From positions 1 to 64,000 of the forward strand of contig JAFAYQ010000063.1 in assembly GCA_019240215.1 (NCBI GenBank): DNA of 64,000 bases, in the 5' to 3' direction. Within the stretch, counting starts at the first letter, position 1. Each line of letters begins with the position of its first letter. Position numbers and translations under genes: made by a program. This document shows positions 43,998 through 51,930 of this stretch, piece after piece. The notes under the pieces were generated by a model. It was not told the DNA's origin, searched no databases, and saw only the letters and a program-made list of their open reading frames with translations. The DNA is from Actinomycetota bacterium (GTDB lineage Bacteria; Actinomycetota; Actinomycetes; Streptosporangiales; Streptosporangiaceae).

Positions 43998-44738
43998 CTA
44001 CGGCCTGGCCGCCCGCGCGGCCCGGGTCCGGGCCAGCAGGTCGCGGACGGCGCCGGCCACCAGCTCGGGGGTCTCGTAGACCGGGGTGTGCCCGGCGTCG
44101 GCCAGCCGGAACTCGGCGTCGGGGAGCGCCACCGCCAGCTCGCGGCCCTGCTCCGGCGGCCGGGCCCGGTCGTGGCGGCCGTGCACCACGATGGCGGGCT
44201 GGTGGAGGCCGGCCAGCCGGCCGGTCAGGTCGAGGTCACGCTGGCTGGCCAGCACGTCGTAGACCGCGCGCGGGTCGCAGGCCAGCGCCCAGCGCAGGTA
44301 GCGGGCCCGGACGGCCGGGTCCAGCGGCCGCTGGAACGACCGGTCGAGCACCGCCGCCACCAGCTCCTCACCCCAGCTGATACGAATCCGTTCCAGGATC
44401 GCGCCCACGTCGCCGTGCCCCTGCATGTGGGCTCCGGTGTCCACCAGCAGCAGACCCGTCACGGTGCCGGGGTGGCTCACCGCCAGCTGCAGCGCGATGG
44501 CGCCGCCGGTCGAGTGCCCGGCGACCAGCACCGGCCCGCCCCCGCGTTCTTCGATGCGCCGGGCCACCCGGGCGGCGACCGCCGGGATGTCCCACGGCCC
44601 GGGCTCGGTCAGCCAGGACACCGGGTCCACGGTGACCTGGCCGGCCAGCGCCGCCGCCAGCGGCTCGAACACGGCCGGGGTGCACAGCGTCCCGGGCAGC
44701 GCGACCAGGACCGGGGCCGCGGCCGGTTCGGGGTTCAT
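43998..44738 (-). CDS. Alpha/beta-fold hydrolase
   Basis: This 246-aa soluble hydrolase has the nucleophile elbow VAGHSTGGAIALQ (Ser76), acid in VVHGRHDRARPPEQG and His in LADAGHTPVYETPE, so it has a full Ser-Asp-His triad of the esterase/BphD/lactonase class. First gene of the putative leftward operon with cupin, diiron protein and small protein, where it could cleave a ring-opened or ester product. Confidence 0.87.
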   Translation of the reverse strand: MNPEPAAAPVLVALPGTLCTPAVFEPLAAALAGQVTVDPVSWLTEPGPWDIPAVAARVARRIEERGGGPVLVAGHSTGGAIALQLAVSHPGTVTGLLLVDTGAHMQGHGDVGAILERIRISWGEELVAAVLDRSFQRPLDPAVRARYLRWALACDPRAVYDVLASQRDLDLTGRLAGLHQPAIVVHGRHDRARPPEQGRELAVALPDAEFRLADAGHTPVYETPELVAGAVRDLLARTRAARAARP

Positions 44739-45130
44739 GCCGGGACCCTAACGCGCCCGCCCCGGCGCCGTCGCGCACCCGGCCCCGGCCCCCGCCCAGC
44801 GCGCACGACCCGCCCCACCTCCTCCGCAACCGATTGTGGAGCAATCTGCGCGAACGGACATACAAGGGCCAGAGGCGGGTACCGCCGAACAGAGGCCGCC
44901 GGGCTGACCAGCACTTCCGGACCGGGCGAGCCGCAGGGTCCTGAAGTGCAATAACTACGCGTCCAATTGCATCCAGTTGCCGGTTATGCGTTATTAAATT
45001 ATCTCAATAAAGATATTCCATTGTGACTTGATCTTGATATAGGATTGGCACACAATCACGCAGGAACCGGCGCTTTCCACCACAATCCGGCGCGTTGGGG
45101 CCTGCAACGTCCTCCGGCTAAGGAGATTGC
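44739..45130. other. Divergent promoter region with strongly AT-rich stretch
   Basis: No gene is seen. Bases about 44950-45060 are unusually AT-rich for this genome and contain TAGGAT, a plausible -10 element for the eqolisin gene. AAGGAG at 45120-45125 is its RBS. The left part (44739-44940) is GC-rich. Confidence 0.55.
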
Positions 45131-46003
45131 ATGACCTCCCGCTGGCGCGTCCTGAGCGCGCGCACCGTTGTTCCCTGGAGAGTTTCCCTCGCCGTCGGCG
45201 CCTTAATACTGGGTTCCTTCGGGGCGGCCGTCGGCACCGCGGGCGCGGCTGGCGCCGCCACCACCGCCACCCACCCCGGCACCACGCATACCCGTCCCGG
45301 CGGGTCGGTCGGCGGGTACCAGCCCGGCGGCCTGATCAAGGCGCACAAATCCGGGGCCACCCCGGATGCCGCCCAGGGCGTCAAGAACGACAGCAGCACC
45401 AGCACCAACTGGTCGGGCTACGTCGTGACCGGCGGCACCGGCGCCTTCAACAGCGTGTCGTCGAGCTGGACCGAACCCGCGGCCAGCTGCGGTAGCGGTA
45501 CCCAGTACGCCGCGTTCTGGGTGGGCCTGGACGGCTACAACAGCGACTCCGTGGAACAGACCGGCACCGACTCCGACTGCAGCAACGGGTCGCCGGACTA
45601 CTACGGCTGGTATGAGATGTACCCGGCCGACCCGGTCTACTTCACCAACCCGGTCTCGCCCGGGGACAGCATGAGCGCCTCGGTCGCGGTCAGCGGGACC
45701 AGCTACACGCTGACGCTGACCGACAGCACCCAGGGCTGGACCCAGACCGAGAACGAGACCGGAAGCTATTCCAACTCCTCCGCGGAAGTCATCACCGAGG
45801 CGCCGTCGTCCTCCACCGGACCGCTGCCGCTGGCTGACTTCGGCACCGTCAACTACTCGGCTGCATCCGCCAACGGGACCTCCATGAGCTCCCAGAACCC
45901 GACCTCGATCACGATGGTCGGCAGTAGCGGTGACCAGCTGGACTCCACCAGTGCCATCGATGGATCCGGTGATTTCAGCAATACCTGGGACGCCTCGAGC
46001 TGA
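45131..46003 (+). CDS. Secreted glutamic peptidase (eqolisin, family G1)
   Basis: This 290-aa exported acid protease is of the G1 family. After a signal peptide (cleavage near residue 40) and a Gly/His-rich propeptide, the jelly-roll domain begins at STNWSGYVVTGG. The catalytic Gln is Q143 (SVEQTGTD) and the catalytic Glu is in AEVITEAPSS (E219 or E223); PDYYGWYEMYPADPVYF is the conserved substrate loop. AAGGAG 5 nt before ATG 45131 is a strong RBS. Codon 25 is TTA (45203-45205), rare in this genome, so translation may depend on a developmental Leu-tRNA of the bldA type. The protein likely degrades extracellular protein at acid pH. Confidence 0.87.
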   Translation: MTSRWRVLSARTVVPWRVSLAVGALILGSFGAAVGTAGAAGAATTATHPGTTHTRPGGSVGGYQPGGLIKAHKSGATPDAAQGVKNDSSTSTNWSGYVVTGGTGAFNSVSSSWTEPAASCGSGTQYAAFWVGLDGYNSDSVEQTGTDSDCSNGSPDYYGWYEMYPADPVYFTNPVSPGDSMSASVAVSGTSYTLTLTDSTQGWTQTENETGSYSNSSAEVITEAPSSSTGPLPLADFGTVNYSAASANGTSMSSQNPTSITMVGSSGDQLDSTSAIDGSGDFSNTWDASS

Positions 46004-46034
46004 TCGTTCGCGGCTCCCGCCGCCTCGCCGCTGG

Positions 46035-46062
46035 CCCCCGGGGGATTGATGACCTCCGGGGG
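46035..46062. terminator. Possible terminator after the eqolisin gene
   Basis: A 7-bp stem (CCCCCGG at 46035-46041, CCGGGGG at 46056-46062) lies 32 nt after the eqolisin stop and before the convergent phosphatase remnant. Confidence 0.4.
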
Positions 46063-46085
46063 TCAGCGCGGTCAGGGCTGGGTGG

Positions 46086-46546
46086 TCAGGGCCGGTGCTG
46101 TCCGGGGGCGCCGTCCCGGCTGAGCTGGCCGGCGATCAGTTCCAGCGAACGCCACAGTTCGAGCGCGGGCATGGCCTGGGGCCGGGCGGCCCGGACCTGG
46201 CGGCGGGCGGCGTTGAGCGAGTGGCCGCGCACCAGCAGGTAGGCGATGGCGACGGCCGAGGTGCGGGAGATGCCGGCCTGGCAGTAGATGCCGGTGGTGA
46301 CGCCGGCCGCGGCCTGGGCGGCGACGTGGCGGGCGGCCGCCAGGATCAGGTCCTCCTGGCCGCCTTCGAGATCCATGATCGGGAAATGGTCGATCGGGAT
46401 CGGCAGGCCGGGCGGCCGGGTCTCACCGCGCAGTCGACCAGGCGCTCGGCCCCGGCCTAAATCATGTGCATGGCCAGCCCGGCGTCGGCCAGCAGCACGT
46501 GGTCGTCGAGCCGGCTGACGCCGACCACCTTAAGCTCGAAGGTCAT
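46086..46546 (-). pseudogene. Dual-specificity phosphatase-like remnant
   Basis: Reading leftward from ATG 46546, the frame gives [19 protein letters not shown] and then stops at TAG after HMI. Homologous-looking sequence resumes (AGAERLVDCA), then a frameshift leads into a 96-codon frame (46086-46376) containing YCQAGISRTSAVAIAYLL, a Cys-x5-Arg phosphatase loop whose preceding His is Tyr. Two lesions make it a probable pseudogene, although the last 96-codon frame might still be translated. Its ATG overlaps the stop of the MaoC remnant (ATGA), showing the two were once an operon. Confidence 0.65.
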
Positions 46547-47050
46547 GGGCCGACGTCCGCGCCCGGACGGACCTGGATCCGGCCGCGGTCGATGACCACG
46601 GTGCCGTCCGGCTTGGCCGTCTGGAACCGTCAGCGCCTCGCCCGGCAGTACCGGCCGGACATGGCCTGGAAGCGGCCGGGTCTGAGCCGCACAGCGCGTG
46701 CAGCAGCGCCCGCCCGGTCACCCCGTAGGTGCACAAGCCGGGCAGGATCGGCCGGCTGAACCCGCCGCGGGCGGCGAACTTGGGGTCCACGTGCAGCGGG
46801 TTGCGGTCGCCGGACAGCCGGTAGATCAGCGCCTGCTACGCGGTGGCCTCGCCTGCGCGATCAGCACCGCGAACGTCGGCAGCACCTGCTGCTCGATCCC
46901 CTGGCCGTTCTCGGTGGTGAACTCCAGCTCCTGCAGCGGATCACCCAGCCCGGCCCCCACCCCGACCGCGTACAGCAGCGCGTCCTTGCTGTCCCAGGAC
47001 CGTTCGTGGGGTTCGCTCGGTACGCCGGCCAAGCTGTGGTCCAGGCTCAT
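46543..47050 (-). pseudogene. MaoC-type enoyl-CoA hydratase remnant
   Basis: The intact 5' part (MSLDHSLAGVPSEPHERSW, then DALLYAVGVGAGLGDPL and VLPTFAVLIAQ) is the N-terminal hot-dog of a MaoC-like (R)-enoyl-CoA hydratase of fatty-acid or steroid side-chain breakdown. The frame then breaks. About 100 residues are missing, and the sequence resumes with [20 protein letters not shown] (hydratase motif) and [16 protein letters not shown]. At least two further frameshifts precede the end [10 protein letters not shown]. The promoter at 47083-47108 still carries the shared TAGAA-N5-TTCTA operator. Confidence 0.8.
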
Positions 47051-47082
47051 GGCACCCCTCCACCGCGGCCGGGCTCTTTAGC

Positions 47083-47108
47083 TAGAATCCATTTCTAGAA
47101 ATAATTCT
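47083..47108. promoter_or_regulatory. TAGAA-N5-TTCTA operator at the MaoC promoter
   Basis: TAGAATCCATTTCTA (47083-47097) is a perfect inverted repeat, with a further half-site to 47108. On the minus strand TTGACA lies 17 nt upstream of CAGAAT, so the operator overlaps the -10 region. The same motif recurs at 47568, 53193, 56565, 56669, 56682 and 61351. Confidence 0.75.
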
Positions 47109-47582
47109 GTTGGGTGGGGTTGAGAGTGTCAAGGGTGGCGGGTCTGCCGGGGGCGTGACGGGATGAGGCCAGCCCGGGCCGTGTGTGCACTTCGCATGCC
47201 TCTCCAGCTCTCCAGTCGCTGGAGTAACAGACCCGGTCTCGCTGGAGCGAAGTCGGCGATTATCGCCGGTTTCGCTCCAGCGAGGTCGCGAGCTCGTTTC
47301 CGATGCGCGGGACTCTCAGGGCTGATGTGATTCGAGGGTCTGGTGGTGGCGAGACAACAGTGGCCGCCCCCGCCAGGGCCTCGCCGGGTCCGGCGGGGGC
47401 CTCCACCGGATCCGCCGTCGCCCACCCGTCACCGGCGCCCGAACGGGCCGGCTGGCCGCCGCTCACCCGTCCGGGGCCCCCGGGCGGCCCGGTCAGCCGT
47501 CGGCGCCTCACCCCCTACGGGCACCCGGGCGGCTTGACAGCACCCGGCCCGCACGATCAAATGATCCTAGAATCTGCTTCTA
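47109..47582. other. Gene-free remnant between two operators
   Basis: No supported gene lies here. It is bounded by a TAGAA-N5-TTCTA site on each side and probably marks where a gene was lost. It also contains an inverted repeat GATCA-AA-TGATC near 47556 and a TTGACA box near 47534. GC-rich open frames on both strands have no family likeness. Confidence 0.5.
47568..47582. promoter_or_regulatory. Orphan TAGAA-N5-TTCTA operator
   Basis: TAGAATCTGCTTCTA is a perfect 5-5-5 inverted repeat sitting next to the 3' end of the endonuclease gene, with no functional gene to control. It supports loss of a regulon member here. Confidence 0.65.
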
Positions 47583-48194
47583 CTATTGACCGGCCGGCGG
47601 GAGATGGGTATGGGCGGCGTCCTGGAATCTATTTTCAAAGCGTTCGGCGTGCAGTGTGTTCTCGCGGAGAATCGCGATCTCTATCGTCGCCGGATATGCG
47701 GATTCATCGCGGTAGAGCAGGTGCCCGAAATAAAAAGCGCCAGGGGTGGCGGCCGCTTCCCGTTCCAGGGCCCGGTATCGCTTACCCTCCGCTGACCAGC
47801 CTCGGTTCAACGCCCGGTCCTGGCGGAAGATATTCGGCCCGAATTCTCCGCCGGACAGATGCGGGATGAGATGCCCCCGATCGACGGCGAGGCTGTCCGG
47901 TTCGGCAGCAAGCGGATAACCGCGCTGATAAGAGACGTCCCGGCTGGCCACGGTCGCGGGGGTAACGGCCCAGGCTGCTACCGTGCGGTCCTCTTGCCCG
48001 GCGTCTACGGCGCTTGCCTGATCGAACAGGTACGTCGCGCCCGACTGGGGGAATCGCAGCAGCAAACTGTCCGGGCATGTGGACGCATAGTGGGCCGCCG
48101 CCGCGTCCAGGAGCACCCGCCCTGCCGTTGCTGGATCGATCGGCCGGCTGAGTGCCGCGGCCAGGCCCGCAAAGTCGATCGACAGTCCGGTCAT
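47583..48194 (-). CDS. DNA/RNA non-specific endonuclease-like protein
   Basis: This 203-aa protein has the beta-beta-alpha-metal nuclease pattern: DRGHLIPHLSGGEFG (catalytic His and neighbouring residues, DRGH type), then NIFRQDRALNRGWSAEGKRYRALEREAA (metal-binding Asn/Gln-Asn block). There is no signal peptide; the N-terminal ~90 residues are not recognised. It could be a cytoplasmic nuclease, or a toxin domain lacking a delivery part. No immunity gene is obvious. The start ATG 48194 follows GGGAG. GC and codon use are slightly lower than its neighbours. Confidence 0.65.
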   Translation of the reverse strand: MTGLSIDFAGLAAALSRPIDPATAGRVLLDAAAAHYASTCPDSLLLRFPQSGATYLFDQASAVDAGQEDRTVAAWAVTPATVASRDVSYQRGYPLAAEPDSLAVDRGHLIPHLSGGEFGPNIFRQDRALNRGWSAEGKRYRALEREAAATPGAFYFGHLLYRDESAYPATIEIAILRENTLHAERFENRFQDAAHTHLPPAGQ

Positions 48195-48249
48195 GGTCTC
48201 TTCTTACTCCCTGGCGGGTGGCCACTTGTTCGACGGGTCAGGGATCGGC

Positions 48250-49023
48250 CTACCGGTTCAAATTGTGAAAAGCAGTTCCAGCCTGCGACTCGCCGCTGGC
48301 CAGCCGGGCGAGTGCCGCCGGGACATCGGCCTGGCTGAGCAGCCGGATCTCCTCGCCGCCGGCCGTGGCCAGCGACGCGGCCACGGCGACCGCGCCGACC
48401 TGTTCGGCCGTCACCCAGTCCGAGTCGGCCGCCTCGGCCTGCCGGGTGTTCACCGGCCCCAGGACCAGGGCGAACACCCGCTTGGTGTCGGCCAGCTCGG
48501 CCGCCAGGACCCGTTGCATCATCAGCAGGGCGGCCTGCTCCATGCTGACCAGGCCGCTGCCGGGGACCGGCGTGAAGGCCGACCCGCCGATGATCAGGTG
48601 GTACGCCCCGTCCCGGTTCAGCCGGGGCAGGGCCGCCCGCAACACCGCCATGTGCGCGGTCGCCAGCCCGGTGAAGGCGGCCTGCCAGTCGGCCTCGGTC
48701 ACCTCCCAGAGCCGCCGCCCGGCCCAGAACCCGCCGATCGGGGCGGCCACGTCGTCGATGCCACCGAGCAGGCGTTCCATCTCACCGGCGAGCCGTTCGG
48801 CGCTGGCGAACGTCGTGTAGTCGTGCACCACCAGATGCAGCCGGGGCGACGCGGCGTCGCCGAGCAGCTGGCGGAACTCCGCCGCCCGGGCCTCGGCCCG
48901 GGTCGGGACCACCACGTCGGCCCCGGCCGCCAGGTAGCGCCGGACGATCCCCTCACCCACGCCACCGGTGCCGCCCGGCACCAGCACCCGTCGTCCCGCC
49001 AGATCCGGCTGCGACCCATCCAT
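48250..49023 (-). CDS. SDR-family protein lacking the catalytic Tyr and Lys
   Basis: This 257-aa short-chain dehydrogenase fold has the cofactor motif VLVPGGTGGVGEG. The expected active site after the conserved Ser (IIGGSAF) reads ...GLVSMEQAALL: positions +13 and +17, normally Tyr and Lys, are Met and Ala. It may therefore bind NAD(P) or a ligand without classical oxidoreduction, as atypical SDR sensors do. ATG 49023 has AAAGGTGA upstream. It is divergent from a MarR gene with three shared operators, so it is the main regulated target. Confidence 0.8.
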   Translation of the reverse strand: MDGSQPDLAGRRVLVPGGTGGVGEGIVRRYLAAGADVVVPTRAEARAAEFRQLLGDAASPRLHLVVHDYTTFASAERLAGEMERLLGGIDDVAAPIGGFWAGRRLWEVTEADWQAAFTGLATAHMAVLRAALPRLNRDGAYHLIIGGSAFTPVPGSGLVSMEQAALLMMQRVLAAELADTKRVFALVLGPVNTRQAEAADSDWVTAEQVGAVAVAASLATAGGEEIRLLSQADVPAALARLASGESQAGTAFHNLNR

Positions 49024-49046
49024 ACGATCACCTTTTCAGAAAGAAT

Positions 49047-49121
49047 GTTGGCTGAACCAACGTTGGTAGTACCAACATATTTTGAAAAGGCTGGATTGTC
49101 CAGGACGTTGGGCTAACCAAC
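49047..49121. promoter_or_regulatory. Three GTTGG-N5-CCAAC operators between SDR and MarR
   Basis: GTTGG-CTGAA-CCAAC (49047-49061), GTTGG-TAGTA-CCAAC (49062-49076, a perfect 15-bp palindrome) and GTTGG-GCTAA-CCAAC (49107-49121) occupy the 113-bp divergent spacer. The first two are directly adjacent. Spacing and identity indicate a MarR binding array governing both genes. Confidence 0.85.
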
Positions 49122-49136
49122 GGTTAGGATGGCCGA

Positions 49137-49607
49137 GTGGCAGATCCGGACGAGGTGCGACCGCCTCCCGCCCGGCCGCCGGCTCGGCTCCGGGGGCTGG
49201 CCAGCTGGCAGTTCAGCAAGCTGTCGACGCTGGGCGGTCGGCTGTTCGCGCGGCACCTGCCGCTCGGCGCCCGCGCCGACTACGCCGTCCTGGCCGCGCT
49301 GGCCGAGTACGGAGCGCTGAGCCAGGCCGATATCGGGCGCTGCCTCGGACTGGACCGCAACGACGTGCACGGCATCCTCAACCGGCTGGAAAGCCGTGGC
49401 CAGGCCGGCCGCCAGCCCGACCCGGCCGACCGGCGCCGCAACGTGGTCACGCTCACCGGTGACGGCCGTCGCCACCTGGCCGAGCTGCAGCGGTACGCCG
49501 ACACTGTGCAGGACGAGCTGCTGGCCGGTCTCGGCCCCGGCGAACGGCAGCAGCTCCAGCGGCTACTGGCCAAGCTGCTCGACGCCCACCCGCCGCAGCC
49601 CGCCTGA
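49137..49607 (+). CDS. MarR-family transcriptional regulator
   Basis: This 156-aa winged-helix regulator has the HTH/wing LSQADIGRCLGLDRNDVHGILNRLESRGQAGRQPDPADRRRNVVTLT, with the conserved DRRR wing. The GTG 49137 start has AGGA about 8 nt upstream. It is divergent from the atypical SDR and flanked by the GTTGG-N5-CCAAC array, which also covers its own promoter. Confidence 0.9.
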   Translation: MADPDEVRPPPARPPARLRGLASWQFSKLSTLGGRLFARHLPLGARADYAVLAALAEYGALSQADIGRCLGLDRNDVHGILNRLESRGQAGRQPDPADRRRNVVTLTGDGRRHLAELQRYADTVQDELLAGLGPGERQQLQRLLAKLLDAHPPQPA

Positions 49608-49612
49608 CGCCC

Positions 49613-50569
49613 TCAGCCGGGTTCTTCGTAGCGGACCGGCGTGGCATACCGGGGATCGGCGTGGCTGGCCCAGTACCGGTCCCGGAGCTCCCCGGTCCGG
49701 GGGCCCGGCGCACCGTTACCCACCGGCTGGCCGCCAACCACGGTCACCGGCATGACTCCACCAGCGGACGAGGTGATGAGCACCTCGGTCGCCCGGCGCA
49801 GGTCATCGGGGGTCAGCCGGCCCTCTTCGACCGGCTCGCCGGCCGCGCGGGCCAGCTCGATCACCGTCCGCCGGGTGATGCCCTTCAGGGTGCCGTGGGC
49901 CGGGGTCAGCCAGCGGCCGTCCACCCAGGCGAACACGTTGTAACCGGGTCCCTCGGTGATGGCACCGGACAGGTCACGCAGCGCTACCAGGTCGGCGCCG
50001 TGGTCGTAGGCCTCCAGCAGCCCCAGGTCGAGGTCCAGCCAGTGGTAGTTCTTCACCCGCGGGTCCACGCTGGCGGGCGGGATCCGGACCAGGTCGCTGA
50101 CCCACAGCCGCGCCCCCGTCTGCTGCTGCTCGGGGCGGCTGACCCACGCGAACGGCACCGCGTAGCAGTAGAAGGTCGGCCGTGCGGTGCGCAGGTCCCG
50201 GCTACCGGGTGCCAGCCGGCCGCGGGTGCAGGTCATCGACACGTACGCCTCGGGCAGCCCGGCGTGGCGGACGCACCCGTGCAGGATGGCCTCGAGCTGG
50301 GCGCGGTCGACGCCGGGGTCGAGCCGCAGCCGGGCCAGGCTGGCGGTGAACCGGTCGAGATGGTCCGCCAGCCGGAAGAACCGTCCGTCCCACACGTGCA
50401 CCACGTCGTAGGTGCCGTCCGACCGGGTGACGCCCAGGTCGAGCACCGAGATCTTCGCCTCTTCGACCGGGCCGTACCGCCCGTCGGCCCAGGCCGCCCC
50501 GCCCGGCCAGGGCGGCCCTGACCCGTCAGCACCCGCCACCGGCACCTCCCCGTTCGTCAGGCCGACCAT
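49613..50569 (-). CDS. Class IV PLP-dependent aminotransferase
   Basis: This 318-aa fold-type IV enzyme is related to branched-chain and D-amino-acid aminotransferases and aminodeoxychorismate lyase. ISVLDLGVTRSDGTYDVVHVWDGRFFRLADHLDRF is the N-terminal block; the Schiff-base Lys is in DPRVKNYHWLDLDLG, followed by GAITEGPGYNVFAWVDG and ITRRTVIELA with the PLP-phosphate site near SSAGGVMPV. The exact substrate is unknown. It starts 8 nt after the PPOX-family stop, so the two are co-transcribed. Confidence 0.9.
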   Translation of the reverse strand: MVGLTNGEVPVAGADGSGPPWPGGAAWADGRYGPVEEAKISVLDLGVTRSDGTYDVVHVWDGRFFRLADHLDRFTASLARLRLDPGVDRAQLEAILHGCVRHAGLPEAYVSMTCTRGRLAPGSRDLRTARPTFYCYAVPFAWVSRPEQQQTGARLWVSDLVRIPPASVDPRVKNYHWLDLDLGLLEAYDHGADLVALRDLSGAITEGPGYNVFAWVDGRWLTPAHGTLKGITRRTVIELARAAGEPVEEGRLTPDDLRRATEVLITSSAGGVMPVTVVGGQPVGNGAPGPRTGELRDRYWASHADPRYATPVRYEEPG

Positions 50570-50577
50570 AGCGTCCG

Positions 50578-50982
50578 CTACGACGAACCGGCCGAGCGCG
50601 CGCTGGTCGCCTCGCTGGAGTCGATGCCGAACGCGATGATGCGGGTGGGCTGGATGCGGACGACGGTGTCCTCGAACCCTTCACCGAAGGCCTTGCCCCC
50701 GGTGGGGACCACGGTCGCGGTCCCGCGCACTTCGATCATGCGGGGCTGCCACGGCGGGAGCACGTCGTCGATCACGATGCTCGCCCGGCCCGTCCGCTGG
50801 ACGTCACGGGTTTTCTTGGTCTGGCTCATCCGCATGCCGCCCACGTCAATCGCGTCATGGTCGGCGTTGTAGCGGAATGAGGTCGGCACCACGTGGGGCT
50901 GCCCGTCCGGGCCGACGGTCGCGATCCGGCCCAGGCGCTGCGAGGCGAGGTAGTCGAGTTCCTTGTCGGTGAACGCGCTCAT
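50578..50982 (-). CDS. PPOX-class F420-dependent oxidoreductase
   Basis: This 134-aa split-barrel flavin/deazaflavin protein shows the family pattern LGRIATVGPDGQPHVVPTSFRYNADHDAIDVGG and SQTKKTRDVQRTGRASIVIDD. Such proteins reduce substrates with F420H2 or bind FMN. Upstream of, and probably co-transcribed with, the class IV aminotransferase gene. Confidence 0.88.
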   Translation of the reverse strand: MSAFTDKELDYLASQRLGRIATVGPDGQPHVVPTSFRYNADHDAIDVGGMRMSQTKKTRDVQRTGRASIVIDDVLPPWQPRMIEVRGTATVVPTGGKAFGEGFEDTVVRIQPTRIIAFGIDSSEATSARSAGSS

Positions 50983-51090
50983 GCCCGGCTAACCGGTGCG
51001 CCTGCTGCGGCATTCCGGGACCATCAGGCCGGTGTTCGCCCGGAGATTCCAGGATGTGGTTGCCGACCATCGGTGACGGTGCGTCGGTCT

Positions 51091-51116
51091 GCCAGCGGTT
51101 ATGGGTAACCGCTGGC
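51091..51116 (-). terminator. Hairpin between DUF4386-like gene and PPOX gene
   Basis: A perfect 11-bp stem (GCCAGCGGTTA at 51091-51101, complement 51106-51116) with loop TGGG lies about 70 nt beyond the stop of the leftward membrane-protein gene, consistent with a terminator. Confidence 0.7.
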
Positions 51117-51187
51117 TCAGCCCAGCGTTTCCTTGCGTGCATCCCGGCTGTTGCTGGGAGATCTTTGCCATGTTGCGTCGCCGCCAG

Positions 51188-51844
51188 CTAACTGGCGAGG
51201 ACAGCATCGCCGATCTTTTCTCCGGCTGACCCGGGAGTCCGGGAGCGTCGCCAGGTCAGCACGCTCACGATCAGGGTCCAGACCGCGAACGCCAGGAAGG
51301 CCGCGAACTCGGCCGGCGTCACCACCACGATGGCGATTACGACTGACACCCAGCCGAGCCAGCTGGGCAGCGCCTTGCTGCGGATGATCGCCAGGCCGAT
51401 GGCGACCGAGAAAATGAACCAGCCCGCGGCGCTGGTGATCACCATGTCGTTCGCGGCCGCGTTCAGGGCTTGCGCGGCCGCGGGCTGCAGCTGGCCGGGT
51501 GCCGCGGAGAGCGTCCAGCCGAGGCCGGCGCCGATCGTCTGCCCGGTCGCCAGCACGGCCACACCGGCGAGCGCGGTCACCGCAAGGCCATCCTGCGATG
51601 TCTGCCGCCGGAAATAGACCCGGAGCCAGCTTGCGAAAAAGATCAGGGCGACGAAGGCGAACGCGAGGAAGGCAACCGCGGCCTTCTGCCGCGCGGCATG
51701 CGTGAGGTAGAACGCGATCACGGCCCGGCCGCTGGCGGTGTCCCCGGGGGTACTGCCGCTCAGCACGGCGCCGGCCGCCACCAGAATTGTGAACGCGGCC
51801 CCGGTCAGCGCCGCGCCGCGGCTCCAGTTGTCCAAGCCTTTCAT
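51188..51844 (-). CDS. Multi-pass membrane protein, DUF4386-like
   Basis: This ~218-aa integral membrane protein has six hydrophobic helices (for example [36 protein letters not shown] and [17 protein letters not shown]). The pattern [25 protein letters not shown] between helices is seen in DUF4386-type actinomycete proteins; no enzymatic motif is visible. The ATG 51844 start has GGGGAGGG about 8 nt upstream. It is divergent from the LuxR-type regulator, which may control it. Confidence 0.75.
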   Translation of the reverse strand: MKGLDNWSRGAALTGAAFTILVAAGAVLSGSTPGDTASGRAVIAFYLTHAARQKAAVAFLAFAFVALIFFASWLRVYFRRQTSQDGLAVTALAGVAVLATGQTIGAGLGWTLSAAPGQLQPAAAQALNAAANDMVITSAAGWFIFSVAIGLAIIRSKALPSWLGWVSVVIAIVVVTPAEFAAFLAFAVWTLIVSVLTWRRSRTPGSAGEKIGDAVLAS

Positions 51845-51901
51845 TACATTCCCTCCCCTTGGCATTACGGCGAGTCTCCGGTCCCGGGGCCACCGGCAGC
51901 A

Positions 51902-51919
51902 ATACGCACTTCGGCGTAT
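51902..51919. promoter_or_regulatory. Inverted repeat ATACGC-N6-GCGTAT
   Basis: A perfect 6-bp inverted repeat sits just upstream of the LuxR start (51931) in the divergent spacer shared with the membrane protein. It may be the regulator's own binding site. Confidence 0.45.
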
Positions 51920-51930
51920 GCTGCGGAAAT

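Noticed and set aside
47260-47511. 83-codon leftward frame between the two operators
   Set aside because: Pro/Gly/Arg-rich, no RBS or family likeness; more likely intergenic remnant.
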